Positions 1 to 7,397 of a stretch of 41,199 nt of DNA are shown one piece after another. The stretch covers positions 1 through 41,199 of the forward strand of contig PKTW01000068.1 of assembly GCA_002868955.1 (NCBI GenBank), given 5' to 3'. The position numbers and the translations under genes were made by a program. The notes beneath the pieces were generated by a model. It had not been told where the DNA came from and made no database searches. It saw only the letters and a list, made by a program, of their open reading frames with translations. Source of the stretch: Desulfobulbaceae bacterium. GTDB lineage: Bacteria > Desulfobacterota > Desulfobulbia > Desulfobulbales > BM004. Within the stretch, counting starts at the first letter, position 1, and every line of letters starts with the position of its first letter.

Positions 1-543
1 AAAAACATCACGGTATATACGCCATGACTCAAAAATTGTACCCCAGAACCACCCTCTTCCCGATGTTTGGGGACTGATTTCCTCAACAGTTTGCCGATCC
101 ATGCGGAATTTTGGCCGCACAAATATACCGTAGCCGGTATAGAGACCCTCCATCTCCTGTTTTGCAACTGTTTCTTCCCCCATTCCTGTTTCAGGCAGAA
201 GAATCCTCAACTGTTTGCCTTCATCTTCAATAGCCACAAGAACGCAGGCTTTACGGTTTTTCAGGAGTAGAATCACAGGAAGCTGCAGGTTCCCAATCTT
301 TTCAAGGGGCCTGTGGAGAACACGGGATGACAATCCCGTTCTGTCTGCAGCCCTTGAAAACAACTCTACGGTAAGCCTGTTGTGGACAAGGGGCAGGCCG
401 GAACTTAAACCCGCTCTGGTTGCCTGGCGGCCATGGAGTTTGGCGAGCTGCATGAGACAATCCAGAAGCGGATCATCATAAGTATCAGTATCCCCTCCAA
501 TATCCCATTGACTTGGAGGGGGCTGTTTGTCTTTTTCTGGCAT
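1..543 (-). CDS. lapB: Type I secretion ABC transporter, LapB-like (N-terminal part)
   Basis: Open frame read on the minus strand from the ATG at 543 to the window edge (181 codons, no stop), so only the N-terminal part is present. The translation begins MPEKDKQPPPSQWD and contains DPLLDCLMQLAKLHG, then LELFSRAA-like and RPLEKIGNLQLPVILLL segments. These match the C39-peptidase-like domain that precedes the membrane domain in LapB/LssB-type exporters. The visible C-terminus, GWFWGTIFESWRIYRDVF, is the classic junction to the first transmembrane helix. The family exports large RTX adhesins through a HlyD-type adaptor and TolC. The domain is normally degenerate and binds substrate rather than cutting it. 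No strong Shine-Dalgarno is seen before the start. Membrane and ATPase domains, and probably the adaptor gene, lie beyond the left edge. The context of lapD, lapG and tolC supports the assignment. Confidence 0.85.
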   Translation of the reverse strand, partial: MPEKDKQPPPSQWDIGGDTDTYDDPLLDCLMQLAKLHGRQATRAGLSSGLPLVHNRLTVELFSRAADRTGLSSRVLHRPLEKIGNLQLPVILLLKNRKACVLVAIEDEGKQLRILLPETGMGEETVAKQEMEGLYTGYGIFVRPKFRMDRQTVEEISPQTSGRGWFWGTIFESWRIYRDVF

Positions 544-736
544 TGATTTATTATGCTGGCTAAGAAAAGTACAGATAATGTTTAACTATTAACGACTTAC
601 CATATTTAACGTATTAATCTTACCAGGTAAATATATTTTAAGGTTAAAATAAAGATATGTTTGTTTTTTGTTGGATAACTTACCAAAATGGCTTATAAAA
701 TATAGTGAGATCAACTCATTTTAATGGAGCCAAGTT

Positions 737-1066
737 ATGCTGTACGTAGAAAGAGATGAAGCTGGAAACATAGTTTCTTTGCATAATAAACCAGAAACAG
801 GTGCTGACGAGCAAAAAACCGTAATGGATGAAGAGGTTATTAAATTTCTTGAAAAAAATATTGATACGGATCCCAGGATACAACTACTGTCGCTCTCTGA
901 TACCGGTATCATCCGCATACTTGAAGACCTGATAGATCTCCTTATCCGTAAAAACATTATTCTTTTTACAGAACTGCCTGAACAAGCACAGGCAAAGATC
1001 AGTGATCGTAAAATGTTGCGCGAGGGAATCGGGCCGGATCACCTGATGGTAGATGATATTCTTTAG
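737..1066 (+). CDS. Small conserved protein of the so-called tryptophan synthase beta-like family
   Basis: A 109-residue acidic soluble protein beginning MLYVERDEAGNIVSLHNKPE, with a helical middle around residues 48-85 (RIQLLSLSDTGIIRILEDLI) and a TELPEQAQAKI segment. From memory this resembles short proteins of gamma- and delta-proteobacteria that are annotated tryptophan synthase subunit beta like. That name is misleading: there is no PLP lysine and the length is a quarter of TrpB. A GGAG lies 7 bases before the ATG, which fixes the start. The gene is the only plus-strand gene inside the minus-strand Lap cluster. It diverges from the lapB-like gene and converges on the lapD-like gene. Function is unknown. 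Confidence 0.75.
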   Translation: MLYVERDEAGNIVSLHNKPETGADEQKTVMDEEVIKFLEKNIDTDPRIQLLSLSDTGIIRILEDLIDLLIRKNIILFTELPEQAQAKISDRKMLREGIGPDHLMVDDIL

Positions 1067-1125
1067 TCCCCTCTAAACAGAATTCCATTAACTCTACATT
1101 CTGTTTGTGAATCATTTCACTTTTT

Positions 1126-3093
1126 CTATATTTCATTAATGAGCGGTTTAGGCCTGTCAATGATATACCCTTGAATTGCATCAAGGTTAAGTTTCTTAAG
1201 ATGCTCCCATTGCTGCTCGGTTTCAACCCCTTCGGCAATTACTGTTATATCCAGGCTGTGTGCAACACTGCAGAGAGCACCGATAAAGAACCTGCTGTCG
1301 CTCTCTTCATCTTTCAACTCCACTGTGTAAGCCCTGTCAATCTTGACATAGTCCGGACGCAGTGACTTAAGATAGCCCAAATGGGAAAAACCCTGGCCGT
1401 AGTGATCCAGGCCGACAAGATGCCCATACTTCCTGACTGCTGAACTGAACTCTTTAATCCTGTCGAGATGCTGGACTGCGCCGAACTCTGGAAATTCAAA
1501 ATTAACCCGCGGGGCTTTTTTCGGCAGCCGTTCAATTTTATCTAAAAGCCAACGACGTAATGAATCATTCTGGAGCGATGCCGGCGACATATTTACTGCC
1601 ACCCGGTCAGCGCCTATACTAGCTACATCAAGCTGCATCACCTCTTCCAGAACTATACGATCTAGGTATGAAACAAGATGTAAATGTTCAGCAAAGGGCA
1701 TGAATAATCCGGCACTCAAAAGATTGCCGTCTTCCTGTATTATGCGGGCGAAAAGCTCACGATGAATTATCTTATCGCTGTCATGGGTATTGACAACGTT
1801 CTGGGCAAACAGGGTAATTTTGCGTTGTGCTAACGCCTGGTCAAGGATATTTTTCCACTGCTGCCGCCCCAGTGGAATTTCTTCTGTTTCATCTGTGACT
1901 GCACGAACTTCACATTTATTAGGACCAGCCTGCTGGGCCGAACGCAGGGCCAGGTCCGCCTCAGACAACAAACGTTCCAGCCTGGTGAAATTTTCATAAC
2001 ATACAACGCCGACATGGCCAACATTATCCGTCAATGTGAGTTGTTCAACAGCAAGCTGGTTCATTTCAGCGCATACTGCTTCAGCTATAGCTTCAGCATC
2101 CCATGACGAAACATCGGGTACAAAAATGCCGAAATCGCCTCCTGTTAAACGGGCCAGGGTAACATTTGCATGTTTTTTTGCAGCTTCCTGGAGTAAAACT
2201 CCGGCCCGTTTCAAAAGTTCGTCGCCTGCCTGAAAACCTTTCTGCTGATTCAATGCATGTAGATCATTGATCTGGACCAACATTAAAATACCTTGTGTTG
2301 TACTGTCCTGCCGATCAAGCCGGGCGTTTATCTGGCTTTCAAAATAACGCCTGTTACCCAACCCGGTCAGGGAATCATGATAGGCATGCTTACGAAGTCC
2401 TTCTGTAATGGCAACCTGCTCATCAAACATCACCTTGACCTTACCGGTCATGCGGTTCATGGCTTCAACGACACGACGCAGTTCTTTGGTTTTGGGCAGA
2501 TATTTCTGGATCTCATATTTTTTCTTACACAGAGCATCCGCCTGTCGTTCAACCAAAGACAATGGTTTCAACAGTAACCGCAAACCAAATCCTCCTGCAA
2601 AGAGAACGGCAATCCCGCAGACCAAAAACCATAGCGTCATGCGTACAACATTCTCCCACAGGGTCTTATAAGCATACCCGGGATGGCTTTTAACATAAAT
2701 GGTTCCGGCCTGGTTCCAGCCCGACATGACTTTTGCAGATATCTCAGGAGTTTTTAACGGGACCAGGCTGATAAACCATTGCGGCACATTTTCAATGGTG
2801 ACATCAAGCGCCCTGTCTATGAGAATATTACCGTTGGTGTCCGTATATCGAACAATCCGGTAATAGCCCCTGTCAAACACCGCATTGATCATACTTTCAA
2901 TAGCAGGCAAATCATTTTCAGTACTGTACTGCGATATAGACACCCCCAGGGAGGTGGCAGTATCCTGGGCATGCGATTCCAATTGGTCCATGAGAAAAGA
3001 CCTGGTACTCTCAAACTTTACCAGCAGAGTTCCTGTAAACAGGATCAAGAAAAGAACCAGCGTGAAGATAACGAGTTGCCTGTAAAGTGTCAT
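1126..3093 (-). CDS. lapD: LapD-like cyclic di-GMP receptor (degenerate GGDEF-EAL)
   Basis: 655 residues. A first transmembrane segment (about 6-26) is followed by a periplasmic LapD/MoxY-type domain (about 27-150) holding SGWNQAG at 124-130; its tryptophan lines up with the LapG-contacting Trp of Pseudomonas LapD. A second transmembrane segment is at 152-174, a HAMP region at about 175-228, a GGDEF domain at 235-400 and an EAL domain at 410-655. Both enzymatic motifs are broken: TGGDF (317-321) stands where GGDEF is expected, the EAL motif reads ELF (446-448), and the DDFG loop reads DHYG (563-566). This is the pattern of a receptor, not an enzyme. By family knowledge, c-di-GMP bound to the EAL domain makes the periplasmic domain hold LapG away from the adhesin. 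The start has only a weak GGTG Shine-Dalgarno. lapG is 168 bp upstream on the same strand. Confidence 0.9.
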   Translation of the reverse strand: MTLYRQLVIFTLVLFLILFTGTLLVKFESTRSFLMDQLESHAQDTATSLGVSISQYSTENDLPAIESMINAVFDRGYYRIVRYTDTNGNILIDRALDVTIENVPQWFISLVPLKTPEISAKVMSGWNQAGTIYVKSHPGYAYKTLWENVVRMTLWFLVCGIAVLFAGGFGLRLLLKPLSLVERQADALCKKKYEIQKYLPKTKELRRVVEAMNRMTGKVKVMFDEQVAITEGLRKHAYHDSLTGLGNRRYFESQINARLDRQDSTTQGILMLVQINDLHALNQQKGFQAGDELLKRAGVLLQEAAKKHANVTLARLTGGDFGIFVPDVSSWDAEAIAEAVCAEMNQLAVEQLTLTDNVGHVGVVCYENFTRLERLLSEADLALRSAQQAGPNKCEVRAVTDETEEIPLGRQQWKNILDQALAQRKITLFAQNVVNTHDSDKIIHRELFARIIQEDGNLLSAGLFMPFAEHLHLVSYLDRIVLEEVMQLDVASIGADRVAVNMSPASLQNDSLRRWLLDKIERLPKKAPRVNFEFPEFGAVQHLDRIKEFSSAVRKYGHLVGLDHYGQGFSHLGYLKSLRPDYVKIDRAYTVELKDEESDSRFFIGALCSVAHSLDITVIAEGVETEQQWEHLKKLNLDAIQGYIIDRPKPLINEI

Positions 3094-3126
3094 AATTTAC
3101 ACCATGTTTTACACAATTAATTCTTA

Positions 3127-3198
3127 TCAGAACGCATAAAATACAAAACTATATTGCCATTGGCACCCGAATATCCAGCTAGAATGGCTAAATTTCAT
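3127..3198 (-). CDS. Possible 23-residue leader or small protein before lapD
   Basis: A 23-codon frame starting at 3198 and ending 33 bp before the lapD-like start. The peptide begins MKFSHSSWIFGCQWQYSF and is rich in aromatic residues. The support is the ribosome-binding site: AAGGAGG lies 8 bases before the ATG, one of the best Shine-Dalgarno sequences in this window, while lapD itself has a poor one. It could be a translated leader that couples to lapD, an independent small membrane peptide, or a chance frame behind a good site. No homologue is recognised. Confidence 0.35.
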   Translation of the reverse strand: MKFSHSSWIFGCQWQYSFVFYAF

Positions 3199-3261
3199 TT
3201 GCGCTCCCTCCTTAGGCATTTTCATAAAATACGCGAACACCTTGCAACTTGGCTTGATTCC

Positions 3262-3936
3262 TTAAAAATTGTCATCGGACATCCTTTGCAGTAAATCCTG
3301 CCAGTATTGCAGCCGGTTGCTGCTCCCAGCCAGTTTGCCTCGTCCCCGCTGCTTGGCGAGCCACAAACCCGTGCCGTTAAAACTGTATATTGGAATTAAA
3401 TCTGTACGTTGTGATGCACTTTTTATTTCTCTTACAAGATTATCGAGAATGAGTGGCTCTGCATCTGCTGTACTGAAATATGTGAGAACCATATGGTGGA
3501 CATTTAAATTGAGGGATTTTACATATGTGAGATTTAATTTTTCTTCATCAACTCCCATTGTTTTAAGGGTGAAATATTTTGCAATTGCAAAATCTTCGCA
3601 GTCACCACCCTGGGTAGCTAAAAACTCTATGGGAGTTGCCCAATAATCTTCTTTTTTCCAGTGGATCCTATCATCAACAAATTCCATCTGGTTTAAAAAA
3701 TCATTGACCCGCTTAAGTTTATCCAGGTCCGTCATGCTCATATCCTGAATTATGAGACCTTCCCAGGCAACAAGGAGAGTATGTGCTTCCTTTCCATATT
3801 TGTGCTCTACCTTATTGAGAAGCTCTTTGTCGAGATGAAAATCACTTCCGCTGATAACCGGTGCAATACCGATCAGAAACAAAAAAATAACAAGAAAAAG
3901 CAGGGTAAGCTTTATTTTATCAGTATGTATGACCAC
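3262..3936 (-). CDS. lapG: LapG-like periplasmic transglutaminase-type cysteine protease
   Basis: 224 residues, the usual size of the bacterial transglutaminase-like cysteine proteinase family. A hydrophobic segment at about 9-29 serves as signal peptide or anchor. The catalytic triad is visible: Cys113 in GGDCEDFAIAKY, His148 in VHHMVLTY and Asp165 in PLILDNL. The acidic residues beside the cysteine (Asp112, Glu114, Asp115) fit the calcium-binding cluster of LapG. The family cuts large adhesins near their N-terminus and releases them from the cell surface unless LapD sequesters it. The start is a GTG at 3936 with no clear Shine-Dalgarno; no ATG, GTG or TTG precedes it in frame after the upstream stop. 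A terminator at 4021-4052 separates it from the tolC-like gene, so it probably has its own promoter. Confidence 0.9.
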   Translation of the reverse strand: MVIHTDKIKLTLLFLVIFLFLIGIAPVISGSDFHLDKELLNKVEHKYGKEAHTLLVAWEGLIIQDMSMTDLDKLKRVNDFLNQMEFVDDRIHWKKEDYWATPIEFLATQGGDCEDFAIAKYFTLKTMGVDEEKLNLTYVKSLNLNVHHMVLTYFSTADAEPLILDNLVREIKSASQRTDLIPIYSFNGTGLWLAKQRGRGKLAGSSNRLQYWQDLLQRMSDDNF

Positions 3937-4020
3937 AATGGTGTAATAACAGAAAACTCTATTTCTGGGTAAACTCCCCCTCGAAAATTGTTAGGATAGG
4001 CAGGAGCAGGTACAAAACAA

Positions 4021-4052
4021 AAATGGGGCAGCAAAAATGTGCTGCCCCATTT
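4021..4052 (-). terminator. Rho-independent terminator after the tolC-like gene
   Basis: A 12-bp perfect stem (AAATGGGGCAGC at 4021-4032 with GCTGCCCCATTT at 4041-4052) and an 8-base loop. Read on the minus strand it is followed by TTTTTGTTTTGT, which suits termination of the tolC-like transcript 120 bp after its stop codon. The A-run on the other side is short, so it should act mainly in the minus direction. Confidence 0.85.
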
Positions 4053-4171
4053 TAACTACTTACTGCTTGAATAAGCAACAATCTATAATCAATTCCGAGT
4101 CATGGTCTTGTTTGCACGTCAGACATTACGCCAATGCAGATATTTATCTTCTGTTGCTAAAGATATTCACC

Positions 4172-5497
4172 TTATGAAGCGTCATCATCCTGATTATCTT
4201 TTTCAACCTTGCTTTCCACAGGCCACTGCAATCCCATTGTATGAACCAGTTGTCCCATACCGTTTAAAATTCTATACTGCGCATAGAGTTTGTCATACTG
4301 AGCATTGACCAGGTCTATCTTGGCATTGACAAGTTCTGCTTCTATGTCCAGAACATCAAACATGGACCGTCTGCCAATATTCCATTGCTTGGAAAAGGCC
4401 TCTGCAGTCGCTCCTGTTGACTTGACATAATTCTGCAGGTAGACAATTGAGTTTTGGGATGCTTGATGGGCCATCCATGACAAACGGATGGATTCAATAA
4501 TCTGGCGTTCCGTGTTTTTCTGAATTTCACGTGCCTCTTTGATAAGGTAGCATGTTTCCGCAATGCGGGCCTTATCGCTGAAACCATTGAAAATGTTGAA
4601 ACGCGCAACGGCTGTAGCTCTTAGTTCCTCCTCGTACCCTGGAATATCGACATCCTCTTCCCATTTCTGGTCAACTACGATATCCAGCTTGGGATAATAG
4701 TTGCTCTTGGCAACAACGTACTGGGCTTCACGGGCTTGCACGTCTGCCTGGGCAGACTTGAGGATCGGATAGTTTTTCACGGCCAGTTGCTGGGCTTCTT
4801 CCAGTAATGCAGGGATAAAATCATCCACCGGCTGGGGCTTGACCAGATGCTCGGGTATACGTCCAACGACAAACTGATAATCGGTCTCAGCATCAGCAAC
4901 GTTTGCCTCGGCAATAACTAGACTAGATTCTGCCAGGGACAGACGTCCCATGACCTGGTCAAGATCTGCTTTTCGATCTATACCGGATTCGCTTCGCAGT
5001 TTGATCTGGTCATGAATCCGCTGGTGTATCGTAAGGTTCTCTTTTGCCAACTCAAGTAGCTCAAGTTGACGCAGGTAATTCAAATATACACGTGAGGTCA
5101 CTAAGGCGATGTTCTCTGATCTACCCTGCAGCAGATAAGCAGATGAATTGACCCGTGCTGTCTGCCTTTCCACCTCATATTGATCAGCAAACCCACGAAA
5201 TACATTTTGTCGCAGACTCAATACAGTTGATTGCGGATAGGAAGTATCGTCAAAGGGGTTCTTCTGGTCCGCGATGCCGGCACCGTAAGAAATGTCAAGG
5301 CTGGGCAGGTACCCTGCCCTTGCCTGCTTGACTTCCTCACCCCTTGCCAGCCGATTATAGGCAATTGATTTTACATCCGGATTGGTTTGCAGCATGTAAT
5401 GAACAGCATCCTGGAGTGTTTCAGCATGTGCGGAACCAGTTCCTGCGATTAGGGCTCCAAGAGTAAGCGCGCCCAAGTACCTGACTGTCAATTTCAT
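4172..5497 (-). CDS. lapE: TolC-family outer-membrane channel of the type I system (LapE-like)
   Basis: 441 residues. A signal peptide (MKLTVRYLGALTLGALIAGT, cleavage likely after AHA at about 25) is followed by two outer-membrane efflux repeats. These have the long alpha-helical, Ala/Gln/Glu-rich pattern of TolC and the typical NPDVKS, YLNYLRQLELLELAKENL and YPKLDI segments. It would form the trimeric outer-membrane duct through which the LapB-like ABC transporter exports its substrate. GGGAG stands 8 bases before the ATG. The C-terminus ends in an acidic tail (EKDNQDDDAS). It is the first gene of the Lap cluster on the minus strand and has its own terminator. The 176 bp upstream are very AT-rich, as expected for a promoter. 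Confidence 0.9.
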   Translation of the reverse strand: MKLTVRYLGALTLGALIAGTGSAHAETLQDAVHYMLQTNPDVKSIAYNRLARGEEVKQARAGYLPSLDISYGAGIADQKNPFDDTSYPQSTVLSLRQNVFRGFADQYEVERQTARVNSSAYLLQGRSENIALVTSRVYLNYLRQLELLELAKENLTIHQRIHDQIKLRSESGIDRKADLDQVMGRLSLAESSLVIAEANVADAETDYQFVVGRIPEHLVKPQPVDDFIPALLEEAQQLAVKNYPILKSAQADVQAREAQYVVAKSNYYPKLDIVVDQKWEEDVDIPGYEEELRATAVARFNIFNGFSDKARIAETCYLIKEAREIQKNTERQIIESIRLSWMAHQASQNSIVYLQNYVKSTGATAEAFSKQWNIGRRSMFDVLDIEAELVNAKIDLVNAQYDKLYAQYRILNGMGQLVHTMGLQWPVESKVEKDNQDDDAS

Positions 5498-5673
5498 CAG
5501 AATGCTCCCATTGTTAGATTAAATATACTCTTTTCCAAGAGAAAAAAAAAGGTTCTGCGCCCCAGGTCATGCAAACGTTTTTTTTACTACATTGAAGCAA
5601 AAAAAATCATTAAAACATTTAAAAATTATCATAGTAATATAATAATTTCAATTACTTTTATATAATATTTTAG

Positions 5674-6188
5674 GAACAATTTGCCAATACTGAGCCGCAT
5701 ATTGTCATTCAGTGGAAGACATTTGAGCTCAGAGCATATCCGATTCCAACTTTAGACCCGAATAGTGCGTACCTGACCAAGGCCTGGCAGGGAGATGTTT
5801 ATCATCTGACAGAAAAATGGGCTTTACCATGAAGCTCCCGTCTCTTCAACCCCGCACCAGGCTCGTCCATGCTGTTGCAAAATAGGCTGCAGACCATGGT
5901 AAGTTTGCTGCATTCAACCATGCGGTTTTCATGGCCCTTTTACAGGATGACCATGATATTGGCAAACTTGAAATTCTATTGCAGATTGCTGAAAAACTCG
6001 GCCTGAATTCAAAAGATCTTGCATCTGGTTCACAAGTGTATTTTTATATGCAAAAGGCAATTCACTACGAAGAAATGGCGATTCAGGCTAATGTCAGAGC
6101 AGTTCCTCCTTGTATGTCAAACAACAAAGTCCTGGCAATAGGTGTGCAAAATTTTTTACAATTGCAACAGTTGCTCCCTTTGCTCTGA
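5674..6188 (+). pseudogene. Decayed FrnE/DsbA-like thioredoxin-fold oxidoreductase
   Basis: Fragments in two frames add up to a DsbA-family (FrnE/2-hydroxychromene isomerase type) protein. Frame one (5674-5832) reads EQFANTEPHIVIQWKTFELR, then AYPIPTLDPNSAYL, and hits TGA at 5830. A minus-one shift at that point continues with MKLPSLQPRTRLVHAVAK, then a TAG at 5883. Reading on in the same frame gives KFAAFNHAVFMALLQDDHDI and ends GVQNFLQLQQLL at 6188. Family members have exactly this order of motifs. The N-terminal strand with the catalytic CxxC-type site is missing; the frame is closed by a TAG just before 5674. So three lesions are seen: 5-prime truncation, frameshift and nonsense. The gene is almost certainly non-functional. 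Confidence 0.8.
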
Positions 6189-6243
6189 TTTTAACTGAAT
6201 ATGAAAAAATAATAAAACATACAAAATACATTTGGAGGCCCTT

Positions 6244-6654
6244 ATGAAATTACGCCCTTTTATTTTTGCAATTATTGCGACCGTAACACTGTTCCTCTCT
6301 CTCATTTCTCCAGCTTCATCAATGGATGATCCGGGATTTATCATCAACCGCATGGTTATATGTGGAAAAATTATTGGCAAAGAGCCTGTTGCCATAGGAG
6401 AGACATTTTCTGCGGTTACTGAAAAAATTTACTGCTTTCTTGAGGCACAAGAGATCGAAGCGGACACCACGGTCAGTTTTGTCTGGTACTTTGAAGATAC
6501 TGAAATGGCAAGAGTGGCGCTGCCCCTAAATAAGGGCATGCGGTGGAGAACTTATTCCAGCAAGAAGCTTGCAGGTTTGAAAGGCAATTGGAAAGTTGAA
6601 TTGCAGGATTACTCAGGAATAGTGCTAAATACAGTTTCTTTCCAGGTACAGTAA
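6244..6654 (+). CDS. DUF2914 secreted or anchored protein
   Basis: 136 residues from the ATG at 6244, chosen because GGAGG lies 7 bases upstream. An upstream in-frame TTG would place the ribosome site inside the gene. A signal peptide or anchor (residues 1-22, MKLRPFIFAIIATVTLFLSL) precedes a single DUF2914-type beta domain. This shows the family signs: a VSFVWYF strand, an MRWRTYSSKKL segment, GNWKVELQDYSG and a final SFQVQ. The family is common in delta-proteobacteria and its function is unknown; the fold suggests a periplasmic binding or adaptor role. It is monocistronic, between the FrnE-like pseudogene and a shared terminator. Confidence 0.75.
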   Translation: MKLRPFIFAIIATVTLFLSLISPASSMDDPGFIINRMVICGKIIGKEPVAIGETFSAVTEKIYCFLEAQEIEADTTVSFVWYFEDTEMARVALPLNKGMRWRTYSSKKLAGLKGNWKVELQDYSGIVLNTVSFQVQ

Positions 6655-6692
6655 AAAAACACCCTCCGGTTTTGACCAGGAGGGTGTTTTTT
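6653..6692. terminator. Bidirectional terminator between DUF2914 and cytochrome c genes
   Basis: The hairpin AAAAACACCCTCC at 6655-6667 pairs with GGAGGGTGTTTTT from 6679. It is flanked by an A-run on the left and a T-run on the right, so it can stop transcripts of both convergent genes. Confidence 0.9.
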
Positions 6693-6702
6693 AATTTCTT
6701 AT

Positions 6703-7068
6703 CTATTTGCCTGCACCGGGGTCAGTCTGTGCGCTTAGCGACTTGATATAACTTACCAGTTCCTGCATCTCGACCGAATTGTCATCAATCGCATTTCCTT
6801 TATTGGCATTGACGATACAGACATTTATTACACTTTCCAGGCTGTTTTGTTCACCACCCATTATGTTAAATGCTGTTTTCGCCCCGGCACTTTCTAGTCC
6901 CCGGCCATTGGGATGACACGTACTGCAAGATTTCTTGCCGCCAGCAAATGCCGCATTCTCAAAATGTGCTTTCCCTCTGTCCTCCAGGGTGTGATGCTTT
7001 GCAAAAGCAAGCGTGAACGAAAAGACAAAAAACAGAAGTGCTAATATCAAAAATATTTTTGGGGACAT
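6703..7068 (-). CDS. Small periplasmic monoheme cytochrome c
   Basis: 121 residues with a signal peptide (hydrophobic 5-22, cleavage near AFA-KHH). The single heme site is CSTCH at 48-52. Met101 in NSVEMQELVSYIKSL, before the last helix, is the likely sixth ligand, with Met70 as an alternative. The short class I-like fold resembles small cytochromes with a CxxCHPNGRGLE site rather than multiheme cytochromes. It probably carries electrons in the periplasm. AAGGAGG lies 7-8 bases before the ATG, a strong ribosome site. No partner oxidoreductase is adjacent. Confidence 0.85.
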   Translation of the reverse strand: MSPKIFLILALLFFVFSFTLAFAKHHTLEDRGKAHFENAAFAGGKKSCSTCHPNGRGLESAGAKTAFNIMGGEQNSLESVINVCIVNANKGNAIDDNSVEMQELVSYIKSLSAQTDPGAGK

Positions 7069-7397
7069 AGATAGTTCCTCCTTATGTAAGGCTTTATAAT
7101 TGAAATTTAAGATTTTATAAAAAATATAATAGTAATCTTATATCCGCATCTGTCAAAAAGCAAACCTAAAATTCAGTTATACGTTTCCCTTTTTATTTCA
7201 TATAAACTTCTCATCGTGCAGGAGTATAATAACCTATGATAAGACTCGCAATTCTCTGTCCTGTTCCAGTGCTGACGCTGCGAGTAATTTTTCTTAATAA
7301 CAGTATGATATTTTGACAAAAAGTCTTTTACTATGGTAAAAATGCAATGTGCAATCCTTGATCTAGAGAAAAAATTTACGTTAAAAGGTGAAAATAT
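7069..7397. other. Divergent promoter region between cytochrome c and the ATPase gene
   Basis: AT-rich, 329 bp, no convincing gene. TTGACA at 7313-7318 with TAAAAA at 7337-7342 (18-base spacer) is a weak candidate promoter for the downstream ATPase gene. A TATAAT at about 7230 has no matching upstream hexamer. Confidence 0.35.

Noticed and set aside
737-1066. A true tryptophan synthase beta subunit fragment
   Set aside because: No PLP lysine or glycine-rich phosphate loop is present; the resemblance is only to the misnamed small family.
1106-1121. TGTGA-ATCATT-TCACT, a CRP-like dyad
   Set aside because: It lies between the converging ends of two genes with no promoter to serve; one dyad of this quality is expected by chance.
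7236-7316. A 26-codon plus-strand frame behind an AGGAG
   Set aside because: The ribosome site is 11 bases away and overlaps a TATAAT; the peptide has no distinctive feature.
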